From Whitmania pigra (taxonomy: Eukaryota; Annelida; Clitellata; Hirudinida; Haemopidae), in NCBI GenBank assembly GCA_021613335.1, contig JAJTWR010000266.1, positions 355,001 to 419,000 on the forward strand: DNA of 64,000 nt. Direction: 5' to 3'. A program made the position numbers and the translations under genes. Shown here one piece after another: positions 11,500 through 27,500 of this stretch (its first letter is position 1; each line of letters begins with the position of its first letter). Under the pieces are notes generated by a model. The model ran no database searches. It worked only from the letters and a program-made list of their open reading frames with translations, and was not told where the DNA came from.

Positions 11500-14400
11500 A
11501 TAATGATATAAATGTTGACTCATTGTACCTTCGTATCATAATCATCATCACCACGATGAAGTTAGAACGTTGGTAAGAAGAGCTGACAATGTCCGAGAAG
11601 CAAAGAAAGCGATGAAGAAAGTCTTGGAATCAAAGGAATCGAGTGCTTCACCTGATGCCAGGCAGAACTCATATTTTCCAAGTTTTATGATGAAATAAAA
11701 ACTACTTGAATATCACTTTTTGTGGCTTCACACCTTTTATACCCCCCCCTCTCGACCCATTTCTCCATCCTTCACTGTAATGAATCCATGGACCATCCAT
11801 CCATCCAACAATTTATTCATACATTCTTCTGTTGCAGCTGCAGTAATGTTCAATCTTTTTGTTAAAAAATTGGAGCAAGGATAAAAGTCATCATCATCAT
11901 CATCCATCCATCCATCCTTAATGAGCGATTACTCAGAAGTCATTATTCATGTGATCTCCTTAAGTGAAGTTATTGGATTGAGAATATTTCATAACCAGTT
12001 TAGAAAAAAATAATTAGGCTGTCTTAGAAGTAAGATCTTAATTGATGATGTTAGTGGCACTGGCTTTGAAGATGTTGGTGGTGATGATGATGACAATGAT
12101 GGTGATGGTGGTTGTGATTGTGGTGGTAAAAGGTGAGATTTTCTTTTAAATGCTGATGCCAAGATCTCAGATGTTGTTGTTGTTGTTAAGAGAGATGTAA
12201 AAGGATGATAAATTATTGCTGATGATGATGGTGATAATGATTTAATCTGAATATGATCAAAATTAACAAGTGGGAATTAATTTTTGTCAATATTGATAGT
12301 ATATTAATAAATTATCAATATTACATGATTTATTATATTGTTACCTAATTTTAGTATTTAAAATTTTATTTGTAACATTGTTTTTTGTTTAACATTGACC
12401 TTCAAATGACTTGCAAAGTTGAAAATGTTTCTGATTGGAGTTGATTGATGATTGAAGGGATGACAGAATTCAATTCTTAAGGTGTCTGCTGGGTTACTAA
12501 GGACAACATCTTTTCTGGATGCTGAATTTGAATTTTAAATATAAATATTTTTATTTTTTTTATTTTTTTTTTTATTATTTTTCTTTTTATAAATTCATGA
12601 TCAGATAATTTGTTTCTTTAACCTTGTTACTAAATACATTTTTGCAACTGAAAGGTTACTTTACTTGGCTTAATTTAAAAATAGACTCACAACGACTTCA
12701 ACACGACAACTTTGAACAACTAACAACTTCAAACTTAACCCTTAACTCAAGTCCTCTGCATATAAAGCTTTCTGACATTTAGTCCATTTAGCGACAGCTT
12801 ATAATAACCCTGACAAGCTCAATCACATCTCCAAGGTTGGGCTATAAACACCCGACTTGTTGCAAGAATTGCTCCGAACCATTACATGCTTTCAGGCTAT
12901 TTATATTTTTCTGATGTGTCTCCTGATAACAATGGCCGTAAAAATTATTTGTTTTTGTCGTTATGTCGACTGCGTCGATGTTTTGACCAGAAAGGTGATT
13001 GATCTGGAGAAGTGAGCTTTTTTTAGAAGCTTAAGTGGTCTTGTCTGATTGGTTGGAATTTATAATTTTATAATTAATGATGCATGCAGGAATTTAACGG
13101 TCGAATTGCGATATTTTTTTAATAAAAAGTTTTTTTATGATTTAATAAAAGTAAAAAATTTTTTATTAGGAAAATCCTGGCTTCATCCCGAGACTCTGCG
13201 AGGTCAGAACCTAATCGCATAATCGCATGATCGCATCTTCATTCACTCATTTATTTGACAATTGGACTAAAACAAAATTTCAGGGAATCTTTGACAAAAT
13301 ATCACAATTGCTGTGGCAAGAACGAGCTTCCGGAGAGAATGTCTCGTTCAATGTATCGGCCAGGTGGGTGGATTATGATGATGATTTTTAAGGAGTTCAA
13401 CGAGGATGGAATGTTTAACATTTTAATCTGTTTGAGAATTTTGCAATAACACAAATGTATATAAATATAAATATATATATTTTTTTTAAGATTTTTATAA
13501 ATTTTCTGCTGCTTTTCAAGATTTAAACTGTTTTTTTTTATATTGCAATATTTATTCAAAACATTTCTTTGCATGATTCCGTTCCAGTTACATTGAAATC
13601 TACAACGAGAAAGTCTTCGACCTCCTCGAACCCCAGAAAGATCGCCACGCACAGTCGCATCGGCACGGCAGTCCTTGCCAGCACAGGTACCGCTTCCTTC
13701 CTCATCGTCGTCATCATCACCACCAGCACCTGCACGACCTTCAGAAGCACCTGAGGGTCAGGGAGCATCCGAAAACCGGTCCCTACGTTGAAGGTGGGTT
13801 TTTCCATTAAAAAAATTAGTTTGTATTTTGAAGTGGAACTTGTAAATTCGTAGAAATATGAAGTGTTTATGATGAGAATAATAGTTTTTAATTTGTTCTA
13901 CATCATGAGGCTGACTCACTTTATTACTATAATATTATAAATAATATAGTTTATAGTATTTATTAGTATTTTATTTATTAATATTATAAATAATATAGTT
14001 TATAATATTTATTAACATTTGATTGATTAATAATATAAAACGCCTCACCATTATTTGCTCTTATCAATGTTGCTGGCTTATCTGGAAGGACGGACAGGTC
14101 CAAGCAAACATTTTTCATCAACAAGCTGTGCTGTTAGGGTGAGCACTCAAGTGCTCTTATGTAATTTAACATGGAGACTACAGCGTTGATGTGATGGTGA
14201 TGATGATGATGATACTGGTAGTGGCTTGGATTTTGTAATTTTCTCAGCGACTTTATTTTTTATTTAACTGGTAATTAATTTCCTGAAGTGAAGCAATTCG
14301 GTAAATGCATCTAAAAAAAAAATAAAAAAAAAAATAATAATATCATTATTAATAATATCATCAACAAAACACTTTGTTTGGAGATTTGGGATTGATCTGT

Positions 14401-16918
14401 GTAGAGTTTGAGATGATAGAGTTTGGACAGTTTGAGTGCAGCTTTTGGTGATGTGCCATTTGGCTGCTGAAGAGATTTTAAAGAGATGTTTTAAAGAGTT
14501 GCTGGCAGTTTGAGGAGGTTCAAAGGATGGAAAAAGATCCAAGTCTGGAGTTCTGCCACACGACCGTCCTTAGCTTTCTGCTTGATTGACAGGGTTTTCA
14601 CTGCTTGAAAATATATGTTTAATGAAATGATGTTTAATTTTTAAATTAATACAAAATACACATTACATTGTTTTTTTTTATTAATGAGAATAATAATAAT
14701 ATAGTGCATTAATAATTAATTAAACAAGAAATGCAAAATTCAAAGAAGTTAATAAATAAGTCAAAAGTTAACAAAAGAGTCCATCATTGGTTTTGAAGAC
14801 AGCATTTTGAGGCTGAAGATAATTTTAGTTGGAGTTTGATTGATGTCTGCAGTTAAAAAAAAATTCAAAACTTTTTTGCTTCTTCCATCAGCATTGGATG
14901 TCTTTTTTATGTATGTCAGGGTAAAAATAGTCACAAACTAACTCATAAACTTAGAGGTTCAACTTAACTTAACTTAACTTAATGTCATTTTCATAAATGT
15001 GATCCATATTTAAGTTAAAAATAATTTGCCAAGGCAGTGGTCAGTCTAACAATATGGTTTGATTTTGAATTTATGATAATAATGTCTTTTTGCAACCTGA
15101 ATGCAACCATTAATTTGTAGTAGCATCATTAATGTCAACCATTTAAAACTAAATAACTATTTCTAATTAACGATGATAGTTAATTATAAATCTGAAATTA
15201 GTAAAAAACATTTTACAAAGGTCTTTCTCAGCACACGGTCAAGGACAATCTCTCGATCCAGAAGCTCATCAAGAGAGGAAACCTCTTCAGGTACTGGAAA
15301 TTTTGAATGCTTTCCATTTGCAAATTCAAATTCAAAATTACCAAATGCACTGCTTCACAAATTAGTAGACTCTAGTCTAGTCTTGTTTTAGTTCATTTTA
15401 CAGCCTAATGTTCCACATTACAGAATTAACTTTAGACATTTCTTCAAGACAACAACGAATTGGCATTTTTTTTTAGATAAAGAATTAAATATGTTGATAG
15501 GTTGTTAAAATTTAAATTGTTGTTAAAATTAGCATCTAAATGATGCTAAATGGTCTTCAAAATTTCCAAACTGTTCGCTAGGGCACTCGCGACATACGTT
15601 TCAACTGTTCGGTAGATGGCTTGTTGTAGTTGCTCGCTAGATGTCGCTTTTAAATTTGCAAAACCATTACAAATTAGCTCAAATTTTTTTGTTTTTGCAA
15701 TAATAATACAATAATAATAATAATAATAATACAAACGACACAATTGATATGTGTGGTTTGCTGCTAATAATTTTTTGTCACAGCTTTTGCCTCAAGTCTT
15801 GATTACTAAGTCAATGGTGGAATAATGATTCATTTTCACGATTTTAAAAGGAAAACAGCGTCCACTCGAGCCCACAGCACGAGCAGCAGGAGTCACGCCA
15901 TATTTTCAATAACATTCACTCAGGCGAGTTAATCGGATGATAATCGATCGACCACCATCTCTATGCAATACTTATTATTAATATATATAACACATATCAT
16001 GTCGCCATCGTCTTCACCACAACCAGCTTCTTGAATTTTTAGGCCAACTTGGATGCAGACCACCCCATGGAAAGGAGGAGCAAGATCAACCTCGTCGACC
16101 TCGCCGGAAGGTTGTTAACGATTGCGGTTGTCGTGGCGATGCCGGTGACGGGAGTCGAACGGCATAACTTTGCGTATCGGACGTGATTTAAGTTTAAATG
16201 TTTCTGACACGAGTCGTTCTTGTTAACGAAATACTCTATAGGTACGTGCAATATGTACGTACGTCATTCCTGTCAGAAGTAAATGAATAATAATACTACT
16301 TAGTCCCAATTATTTATTTGCCAAGAGCCACTTTAATGGTTCGAAAAAATGAACGAATTTTCATAATTTATGCAGCGAGAGGGCCGACAGTTCCAGCGAG
16401 ATGGACAAGTTGAGGATGAAGGAAGGATCGGACATCAACAAATCATTGGCTACACTCGGATCTGTCATACAGGCACTGGGTAAGATGATAAATTAAGCAG
16501 ATGCTGCTGCAAGTAATTTCTTATTATTACATTATTATTATTGTTGTTGTTGTTGTTGTTGACTTATTGAACAATTTTTGTAAATTTTTATGCTTTAGTG
16601 TTCAGTGTTCTTGTGCTACTAATCTCCACCAATACGAGTCCATTCCTTTACTGTCACCAGATACACATTAATGACTTATTTGAATATTAATGGTTATTTC
16701 AATATTAACGACTTGCTCGAATATTAATAACCTTGCAGCTCAGAGGTCACTCCTGCTGACTTGGAGCATACCTTCCTTCTCTCCGCTGCCATCGTCAAAG
16801 TCTCCGTCGCCGAGTCCTCAACATCGTCTTAGCAACAACAGCGTCAACAAACTCAACTGGTGATGCTTATTATAATTATATTGTTGATAATATTATTTAG
16901 TATTTATTATTATTATTG

Positions 16919-16971
<53 letters not shown>

Positions 16972-17675
16972 GCAATGTACTTGTATTAATCGTTAGCAAT
17001 GTTATTTTTACTTTCGTGACTTTGTTGACAGCTCGGACAATGGCACGAAGCCACACAAGCAGGTCTACGTTCCTTATCGGGATTCCACGCTCACCTGGAT
17101 ACTCAAAGACAGCTTGGAGGGGAATGCAGTGTCCGTCATGATAGCAGGTTGTGATAGTGATGATGATTGCGGTCGTTTGATTAAGAAGCACTTTAGAATT
17201 GTAGGTTATTCTGATTGCTCTAGGAAATCGTGATTGTAATGATCAAGTGATTGAGTAACGTTATGTTAATGAATCTCATTATAATTTCTGTATCAACATC
17301 ATCAACGTCGTAACTATTTCAGCTATATCTCCATCAAGCTGTTCCTATTTTGAGACCATCAACACACTGTATTATGGCCAGAGGGCCAAAACAATTGTAA
17401 ACAAACCAGTGGTCAACGAGGTGGGTTGTCTCGGATTTAAGATTAACCAATCATGGATGAGGATTATTATCAGCAGTGGCGCATAAATTAACATAACTTA
17501 ACATGTAGCATAACTTATAATTAGCATGTTGCTGTTATAATTATTATTATTAATTATTATTAGGATCCGGTGACAAAGCTGATAGGTGACTTGAAGGCAG
17601 AGATAAGGAGACTGAAGACTCTCTTATCGGATCAGCAGGTTGGAATGATGTCATAGTCGTGATTAAAGTTGTTGT

Positions 17676-17754
<79 letters not shown>

Positions 17755-18555
17755 GGTGGTGGTACTATTAATTGATTCAATTATCTACGTTATTCTATCA
17801 AAGTTCTATCAATTGTATAATTTCCACTATAATCATCATCAGCAACATTGAACTTAAACATTTTTATCGAGCTTCACATTACTGGCTTTATTCAAATCAG
17901 CTCTCATTCCTGAAATATCGCTCAAGAGAAGCTTCATATTTGAGGTCACCAATGGGATGGCTAGGTGAATGGATGGATGGGTGAATGGATGGATGGATGG
18001 ATGGATGGATGAGTGGATGAATGAATGGATGAATTGAGAATAGGATTAAATATGAATAAAGCAAATGCAGCAATTGGTTACGTCCCACAATGGAATTCAC
18101 AGTTCATAGGTCGTGGAATAATCCAAGTGAGGAATAAATACAAGATAAGGGAAAGTGAGATGACGACAACGATGATGATGATGATTGCCAGGCGAGAGGA
18201 CTTGTGAGATGAATTAGCCAGGCTTTGATTTAGATGAGGACTGCAAATAAATTCATTCGTCCTGTTCAAGGTGACTTCATTTCGTGGAGTTGTCGTTGAA
18301 GAATTGTTGCTGGTATTTCGAAGTTGATTGGAGTTGGAGGTTTGGTTCAATCAATTGTGGAAGTGAGGATTGGTTGGTTGGTCAAAAAATTCAATTCTGT
18401 ACTAAACATTACTTTGTGTTGCTAATTTAAGTTTTTAGTTTCAAAGATTTCAGAAGCAGTGGTGTGCTAGGGTATTAACGATTAACAATTATTGTGGTAA
18501 TTAGCAGTTATTATTGTTGTTGTCATTCTTGGTTAAGGATGTAATATTTATTACA

Positions 18556-18588
<33 letters not shown>

Positions 18589-21500
18589 GTTATTATTTAT
18601 GGATGCATGTGTTTTATATTAACAGTTAATCAACTTTTTACTTTAAAGAATCATTTGGTTTTGGACAATCACAGACCAACAAACACAACGACCAGTTTCT
18701 GCCAGGCATGTTGTCGTTAATTAATTTCTTTTCGAAATTTTGTTTCATCAACATTTTGGATTTTAATTTTAAACAATTTGTCGAGTCTGGCACTAAAACA
18801 TTTTGCCTTTAAAGTTCGTACGACCTTAATTCGAACGTCTTGTTAATTCTTACCAGTTAATTTAATTTTATTTTATTTGAATACATTTATAAATTTATTT
18901 ATTTATCGATTTGTTAATTTTTTAATTTATTACCAGGTCGACACCTCGTCCAGCCCGCTCCCTGCGACCGAAAAAGTTGAACTTTCGGAACGACTGAGGA
19001 TGGACGAAGACAAGGTTCGTCGTTGTTGTTGTTCGTTGTTTTTGTTGTCGTTTTCGTGCACAACGTATTGAAGTTTTAAAATCTTAGAGTTTCAATTGAG
19101 TTTCCAATTTCACTTACAGGTCCACGTGCTTACCAGGGACTTTTTAGAAAAGTGGAGAAGAATGGAAGTAAGCGTTGATGATGATGATGATGACAATGAA
19201 TATGATGGTGTTGATGATGATGATGATGACAATAAATGTGGTGGTGTTGATGCTGATGATGATGATGATGATGATGATGATAAAATGAGGATATTGGTGA
19301 GATCGATGAGCCAGTGAAGCATTTGTTGTCGTAGGATGTCGACGTCGAAGTCAATCCATTGAATCGATCCACCGTCGAGATTTTCACCAATGTTCCGCAT
19401 CTCATCAGCATGCAGGAACATCGTGATGATGATGACGACGAAGAAATGGGTATCAAGATATTCAAACTGCACGTAAGTCGCTGTAATGCAATGTCAATGA
19501 GATGATGATAATGATAATGGTTATGACGATGACGATGATTTCTTATAGGTGGGTGACACTATCATCAACTTGTCTGAGATCGTAAAACCAGAAGATGACG
19601 ACGATGACTACGACGGGGATAAAGTTGTCAACGAGGAAAATGAAAGCAATGCCTTTTGCATCTTTAGAAACCAGAACAACGTCATCACCATACTTCCGCC
19701 GGTTGTGTTATCATCATCATCATCGATGCCATCCACTCCTCCTCCGCTACCGTCTTGTCCACCTCCACCATCATCATCACCACCTCCATCATCATCATCA
19801 TCATCGCTCTCTCTCTTGGATAACTTGGTGAACATCAGTGAACATCATTCAGCATCACCAATGACTTCAAGATCTCATTCATCATCATCGTCGTCATCCT
19901 CCTCGTTCAAGGTTTACGTTAACGACGTTCTCATTACTTCACCACACAGGCCCAAACAAGGTGAGAAGAATTGCTGACATTTTTGGCTTATCTGACTTTA
20001 TTGCTTTACGAATTATTTAATTCGATTAATATTTTTTATTTTTAATTCAACAGTTCGATATCGTTTACTCGACAGTTGTCGATTAACAAATTCATTATTG
20101 TTGATTCAATAATTCATTATTATTAATTCAACAATTCATTATTATTAATTCAACGATTCAGTATTGTTAATTCAACGATTCAATATTCTCCATATCAGGT
20201 GACGTAATAAGGTTTGGTAAAAGACTGAAATTGAAGTTCGTGAACCCCTACTACACAACTCCCAGGAAAACCAAACGAAGAAGAAGGGTGAGCAGTTTTC
20301 AATGTTTCTTTCAATGTGTGCAACTTTTTTGTTTTGTTTTTTTTGTTTCATCTACTGCAATCATTACCACAATGACGACATACGTCAGTTTCCAAAAATA
20401 ACAATTGCTTTCCTCAAAATGGTTTGTTTACGTCACAGTTGCCTAGCAACGTCTCTGGGAATCCCCGATAAGCCGATAAGTGTCACGAAGGCGGTGTTTT
20501 GCTGTCTGTTTTAAAATTTATGTCGACATTGATTTTACTTAAGTATGACTTTTCAGCTCTTCATTACTTTTATCCATTCACTTCTCACTCACTCGCTCGC
20601 TCATTCACTCACTCAACAATTCACTTGCTCACTCACTCATTCACTCACTCACTCATTCTCACCCACCCATTCACTCACTCACTCACTCACTCATGCGTCA
20701 ATATCTCATGACTTTCCTCAGAAGTGAGTTTTCTTCGGTCGAGTTATCGTGGAGGATTGTGGTGCGAGTCTGAACACGTCGAAAGCTGCCATTTCTTGGC
20801 TTTTAAAACCATTCGTGTGAAACCACTGTTTGTTGTTCTCTTTCTGGTTAATCGATGCATTCTTTGAAAGCCATCCTATGAGCTCAATCTTTCATTTGTT
20901 CATTCATTCATTTGACCTCATTGTGAGCCAGATATTTTTTTATTTATTTGACTCCATGAATTATCTAAATATCAATGCATTTCACAAACTCATCGAATCA
21001 CTACATCATCATCACCATCATCAACGACGACACGGGCACAGAATGGAATACTTGAACAATTGATCGCAACCGCTAGATCCGTTCTTGTTTTTATTTACCC
21101 ATCAATTCCAAAACATTCCAAAATGTTGCTAACTTACATTTTCGATCGATGAACAACCCTCATTTGTGGTTGTGCGAGCACCTATCGATCGGGATCTCCA
21201 CCGTTTATAGATTTCGGAGCCAAAGAATGGAGGGAGCCCCTTCTTGCTTTTCCATTCCGTCGTTGCCGTTTCTTCTTGTGCGAATTGTCTCAGGAAGAAA
21301 TCGTGACTTTTGACAACTAATTGTTGTGATTTATTTTTGAATGTTGACTAATATGTATTTAAGTGAGATTTGCTAAATTGCTAAATTAGATTAAGTGCTA
21401 ATTAAGAATAACATTTGTAATTGTAATATTAATTATAACAGTTGTAATTAATAATTGTTGATGGCCGAAAAGAAAGCTGGTGAGTTTTATTTGAAGTTGC

Positions 21501-24500
21501 ATTTATTTGTTTTATAATTTACTATTTACAAAAGAGCAATTACCTGAGCTGTGTGGATCTAAGCAAGGATTTTTTTGTATAAATTTTGTAGCAGTATGCC
21601 AGACCTCAAATCTCTGTTGCTAAACCACTTAATTCTCCAAATGATCTTAAATTACTGTTGCGTTACTTATCGTCACACTCAAATTACTTTGTACCTATTT
21701 TACCTTTTATTATTAAATTATTAACTTTTATTATTTAGTAGGATGCCAACGAAGTTTTCTTAAATATTTTATTTAAAAGGTGTGGAAAGATTAAAAATAT
21801 TTCGAAATAAAAAATGGTCATGAAATTAAAAAAAAACAGACCTTCACTTGCTCGAAATCCTTACTTCCACTTGCTGTTTAATTTCTTAGCAATTAATTTG
21901 ACCTTCATTCTCTGTTGTTATCCCTCCAATAACTTTAACATCAAGTCATGGGGGAAAAGTGGATTCAAAAAAATTTTAATAACTTTGCTCTGCCAGAGTT
22001 TCGTTACTCGTTAATTTCCAAAACTTATTCTCAAATTCACTCAGTACCTATCCTAGATGCCAGTTAAGTATTTTTAAGTGGTTTTTCAACTGGTAAGGAA
22101 GTCTTGGCTCTGTGCCAATTTTTTAATGGTGATGAGTATTAAATAATATGCTCTCATATGGTTCACTACTTGATCTTTTGTCTTGAGTTGATATCATATT
22201 TTTCCAAGGAGCTGTTTTTGCGTTTAAAATGTTCGCAACACTCGATTAATTTTTATAAATGCACTTGTCCTTACGATATCACTGTCTGTCTCGCATTTGG
22301 CAATAACGTGGTTATTGAAGCTTGTCGTTTTGTCGTGAGAAAAGTTTTCATCGGCAACAGGAAATTAAGGTTGCTATGGTGACGTGAGCGGAGCATAAAA
22401 ACATCAACAACAAAGCCTACGAATGAATGAATGGGAGATTGGATCGATGAATGAAAGGAATGAATGGACGAATGAATGACTGAGGGATTGAAAACACTGC
22501 AAAGACGATATTTGACATTCCGAATTATCTTGCTAACGTCTCAAGTGCACATTGAGAGCATGCAAGCTATAACGATGGTAATAATAAGAACTTCTATCAT
22601 AAAAAAACGCCATCATTGCTCTGCCTGCATTGCTCTTATAAAGCATTGGCCACCCACGAGACGTGAGCAGATTGGAGCAAGCGTTCGGAGAGGATTAATT
22701 TGAATGAAATTATTGAATTTTATTTTTAAAACATTTTGACAAAATTGAATAAAAACAGATTGCATTCATTTTTTAATTGAGTTATTCCTGAGTCTGGACT
22801 GAGACTTTTGTTGAGACTGTTAAACTGTTTAACACTTTTGGAAATATAAATTGATTGTCATCCTATTTGGACCGTTTTCTATTTGTTTGAATTTTGCTCG
22901 TCATTTCTTACTGAGTTTGTCGAAAAATCCTCTTGAGTTCTGAAGCCATTAATTCAGAATTTATGAAACACATCTCAGCTTTGTTCTCACCGACAGCATA
23001 ACTTGGCTTAGAATTAATTACAATAAGTAATCATGTCATTCACTTGATCGCGTTCAAACGTTCTTTTAATCTCCTGCACTGGTCTGCCATACCAAGGAGG
23101 GATTCGAACACAACACCTTCTATGTTCCAGACTGTTGATCACTATACTCTTCGTCCCACAACCCTACCATCAGCTCCAATTTCCTTTCTGTTGATGATGC
23201 TACTAAAGCAGTCCAACAGATCACTTTATGGGCTCTCACTTTTCCCCAGCATATCTCTCTTCCTCTCCTGAATAATGCACAAACAATCGTCATAAAATAA
23301 TCGCCACACTCCCGCAACTGGTCTCCTCCAATACATGCTGAGCAATTTTAACGCACTGAGAAACTCCTCAAGATTTAGAAAGCTCCTCTCGTTAAGAAGA
23401 AATCATCATCATCATTACCTGTCGAGGGTTCAGAGGTCGTTTGAGGCTGATCTTCCTCGTGGATTTCCTGGAAAAGTTCTTGGATTTTACGAGTTGAGGA
23501 ATCGTGACCGAGTGAAGGTACGAAGAATGATTGTGTGTTTTCTGTCTCTCAAAACGTGTGATAGGTGGTTGTGTGTCACTCATCATTGGAAAGTGCTTTG
23601 AGCCATGGATATTTAGATATAACTGTATCAATAATTATATATGGTTAAGCCATAGTTTTAACTGAAAAATTGGTTTTCTAACGTCTGTCCTAGTAAATCC
23701 AGGATGAAAATTGAAATTTGAGCACCCCTAATTTGTCGTTTTTGATGCTTTATAAGTAAGCTTTATTATTATTGCTATTATTATTATTTATTAGTAGATT
23801 AGCTCTGGTCTATTCTGCTTAGTTTTACTTGGAGATTTCTTAGTAACCTCCTATGAAAAGTTATATCCATACACACATACGAAACGTAACAAATAAATAT
23901 CTACTTGAAACATGAACCGTTGCTTTCTGTGGTAATGTTTCTCACACTTCAATGGCTGGCTGCTCTGTGAAGTCATTGAACTTCGAAATGAGCTCATTTT
24001 CAGCATTTTCTTTGTCAGTTTCTCCATTTATCTTCCTCAGCTATCATCATCACCACCATCATCATCATCATCATCACAATCATCATGGAAAAGTGGTTCA
24101 TCTCATACGGTTTTGTACCTAAGCGATTCATTTGATGACATTCATGTGACAATGAATGAAACTCTTTTCCTTTGCAAATGACTGGTTTTGACATTCTTAA
24201 CAGCTGTTAAACATGATAAGATAGCTAACCTATCTGTTTATTGGATAATTTCATAATTTAACTCTTCCTTCTGGCCATTGGCTCGGTTACCCGTATGTTC
24301 AGTAATCTGTTGAATTCTCTATGGTATCATTATCATCATCATCATCATCATCATTACCACCTTAAACTTTCCATACAAACAATTCACTTTAGTGATCAAC
24401 CCTTTTTGTTCAGAGTCTCGTAACGAGCCACAAGAACCATCCAGAGGTCCACAGTTTCCTTTCCAATTCATCACCCTTCCTGAGATGTAGCAGCCTCACC

Positions 24501-27500
24501 TCGATGCCAGTCTCGGTCGGCAAACGGCGCCAAATCGACTGCTCGGCAGACTTCGATCATCTCGGCGACGTCGGCTTCACGAACGTCGGCGACAGGAGCT
24601 GCTTGAGCGACCTGCTCGTCAATGAGGCCAGCTTCGATGGTGACCTGAACCCAACGTTGAGCCTGACCTGGCCTAGTTTACCTGGTGATCTGGTAGGCCA
24701 TGATAGGAATGCTGAAGGCACAGAAAATCAAGGTGTTCCTGCTAAGGTGAACAGGTAAGTGATTATCATTGTCTTCGTCGTCGTCATTGATTAATGCCAA
24801 TTTGGTTTTTCTTTTACCTGCAGTTATGATCATCACTCTGAAGACAAGTCTCAATTCAGGTGAGTCTTTCAGGTATATTTGCTTAGGTCGATGGTGTTTG
24901 ATGGTGATTATAGTCTTGGAAGTTACTATTTTCATGACATTTTTCATTACATAAACACATGTTTTAATACATTTTTAAACTTAAATTTCAATAGAGAATT
25001 ATTGGCAATTAACAAAGAAAAAATATTGTAAAATATTAATCATTGAAAATTACATCCGTACCTTGATAAGGTCATTAAAAATTAGATTTAAATCTTTTAA
25101 AATTGAATCTAGTGCTTTTTGATTGCTCTAAGTCTTAGTCAAATAATAATTACACTTGAGAGTCGGTGTGTGTCTTCAAACTCGTGACGTAAACGAACAT
25201 TTGTTTATGTCACGAATTAATTTTAAAAAAATCACTTAGTCTGCAGAGGTTTTGTGCTGTTTGCTGGGAGAATAAACTCCCTCTTAATACTTCATCACTC
25301 TCTCACTCTTTCTGTCTCTAAGGAAAACTAGGAAGCTTTGTTTGGTGCCCTGCATGATTTGTTGTTTTCATAACTGTTGCTTGCTACTCTGTTATGGTTT
25401 TGCAAGATGTTTACATTTGGATGTTTACATGGATTTTAATGAATTATTGTTTTAAACTAGAGGTTAGCAGACCATTGTGCAGTTAGTGGAAGTAGTTTTT
25501 ATTCTACTATGAGGATTCTTAAAGCAAAAGTAGTGTCTAATTTAGTGGTAAAAATAATGCTTACAACTAATATTTGCTAGCAATGCTGCCAATGTAACAA
25601 GCATTTTGAGAATATCGTTTCTCCAATCCTTGCTCTATTTTCACGAATCAACATGGTTTTAGAAGCTTACATATAATTGATTTTGTTGAATTTAAAGTTG
25701 AAAAAAAATCACAAATAATTTTTTAATTTAAATCATAAATATTTTTTATTAAATTTGTACAGAAATGAAATGGAGCTCCAGATTTCAGCCCTCGAGAAAG
25801 CCTGGTCTACTTGCCTGGAGAAGGAGGCCGAACTGAGGATGAGCCACGAGAACAACAAGAAGGACATCGACCAACGATTGGCAGCTCTCCACGCAAGAGA
25901 AGAAGCCTTAAAGTCTGCACTGAACGTGGATCGTCAGATCACCTCCGAAGACAAACTGGCAAGGAATAATTCTTCCACATTCTCGGATCGCACCGATGAT
26001 CGCAATTCCAGGAACTTGCCAAAAGCCATCGAGGCAGTTGAGAATCAATTGGAACTAGAGAAGGAGGCCATTTTGAGATTGGAGAAGGATTACAGGGAGA
26101 GGGACGAGAGAATGTGCGAGGAGGTTGGGTCGATGCATCGACAGATCGAAATGCTGAAGGCACAACTCGAATCCCTGACCTCCAAATCCTCGGACAAGGA
26201 CGATGGGAACGATCGCCTCTCTCGAGGTTTTTTCCTCCAGCAGATCGGCTCCGATCACGATCAGTTTCAGAGGCATCTGCTCGCTTCGAGCCTTTGCTCG
26301 CCGTTTTCATCCGAGCGCTGCTCGGAGTTCAACAGCGCTTTGGACGTGAGGTCGGGTCAGACGTCGAGGTTGAGTAAATCCTTGGATTCCATGTCAGTGG
26401 CCAGCTGCGATGACAGTTTAGAGGACAACCGTTCATCATTTGAAGCTTTGAGTTCCCATGCACCGTTTTTATCGACTTCCAGTCTTAACGGAATGAATTC
26501 CACGGCTGCTTGTGTCAGTCCATCATTTCAGAGTTCAGATTCATTTAATCCTAAACCTGCCATGTCTCTTGAAAACAAGCAAATTGTGGAATCTAGGAAC
26601 GCGGATGCTTGCCTTGCAGGCAATACAAGTTTTGCGGAGCACGAAATCGACGACGACCCAAAACTGAAATTTGCTAAAAGACTCAGTCCGGTCGGAAGTG
26701 AATACGATCGCTCGAACGAGCCTTCTGATTTGCTGCACCTCGTGGATTCTCCGAAATGTTTTCCATCGGTCGAAGTAATAACCTCCACCGGAACTTTCGT
26801 CGATGCCACAATCACTACTGTGACTCTGGACTCCATTTTGTCAGTGCCAAATGCTGAAAAGATTGTTCCCGAAGACCCTAGTTTTGGTAAGTGCTGCAGC
26901 TATAGTTTGTCAGTGCTTTAGTGGGATCATTTAGGTACCTAAGTCATTGTGTGCCAACATTTTCTACCTGAGCATGTTCCATAAAAATTGATTTTACACC
27001 TGATCAATAATCTAACTTACCTGGGTATTTTAGAGATTTTAAACTCAATAAATGCCATCGTGCATTGCGATCGTCTATTTTGAAGCTCATGTGTTCATTT
27101 TAATTTGATGAGGTATTGCTTATCGATCATTGCTTATCAATCGTGTGCTTGTGTTACATGAAATCAGGTAATTCTATCTGATGTTGAACATGCTTCAGCA
27201 AGTATGGCTGTCATTAATTCAACAGAACTTTGATTATAAAAAAAATTTAAACCAGCCTAAAAAAAGACTACATTTCTGTTTTTTTTTTTTAATTTTAGGT
27301 GCTCAACTCAAATCAACAATGGGGCCAGTCAATGAAAACGATTCAGATTTTAGCGACTTCTCTACTGATTCTTTAGACCGCAGAAGCAGACCTCTAACTA
27401 TTTCTAATCCTGTTTACAACTTTCATGGAAATGTACCTCTGGAGACCGAAAACTGTGGTTCAACGAGTACTGCTTTTATGCAAAACATGCAAAAGTCAGA

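Noticed and set aside
23062..23165. Functional tRNA gene
   Set aside because: A and B box-like motifs are present, but I could not pair a full cloverleaf. Kept only as a possible SINE head.
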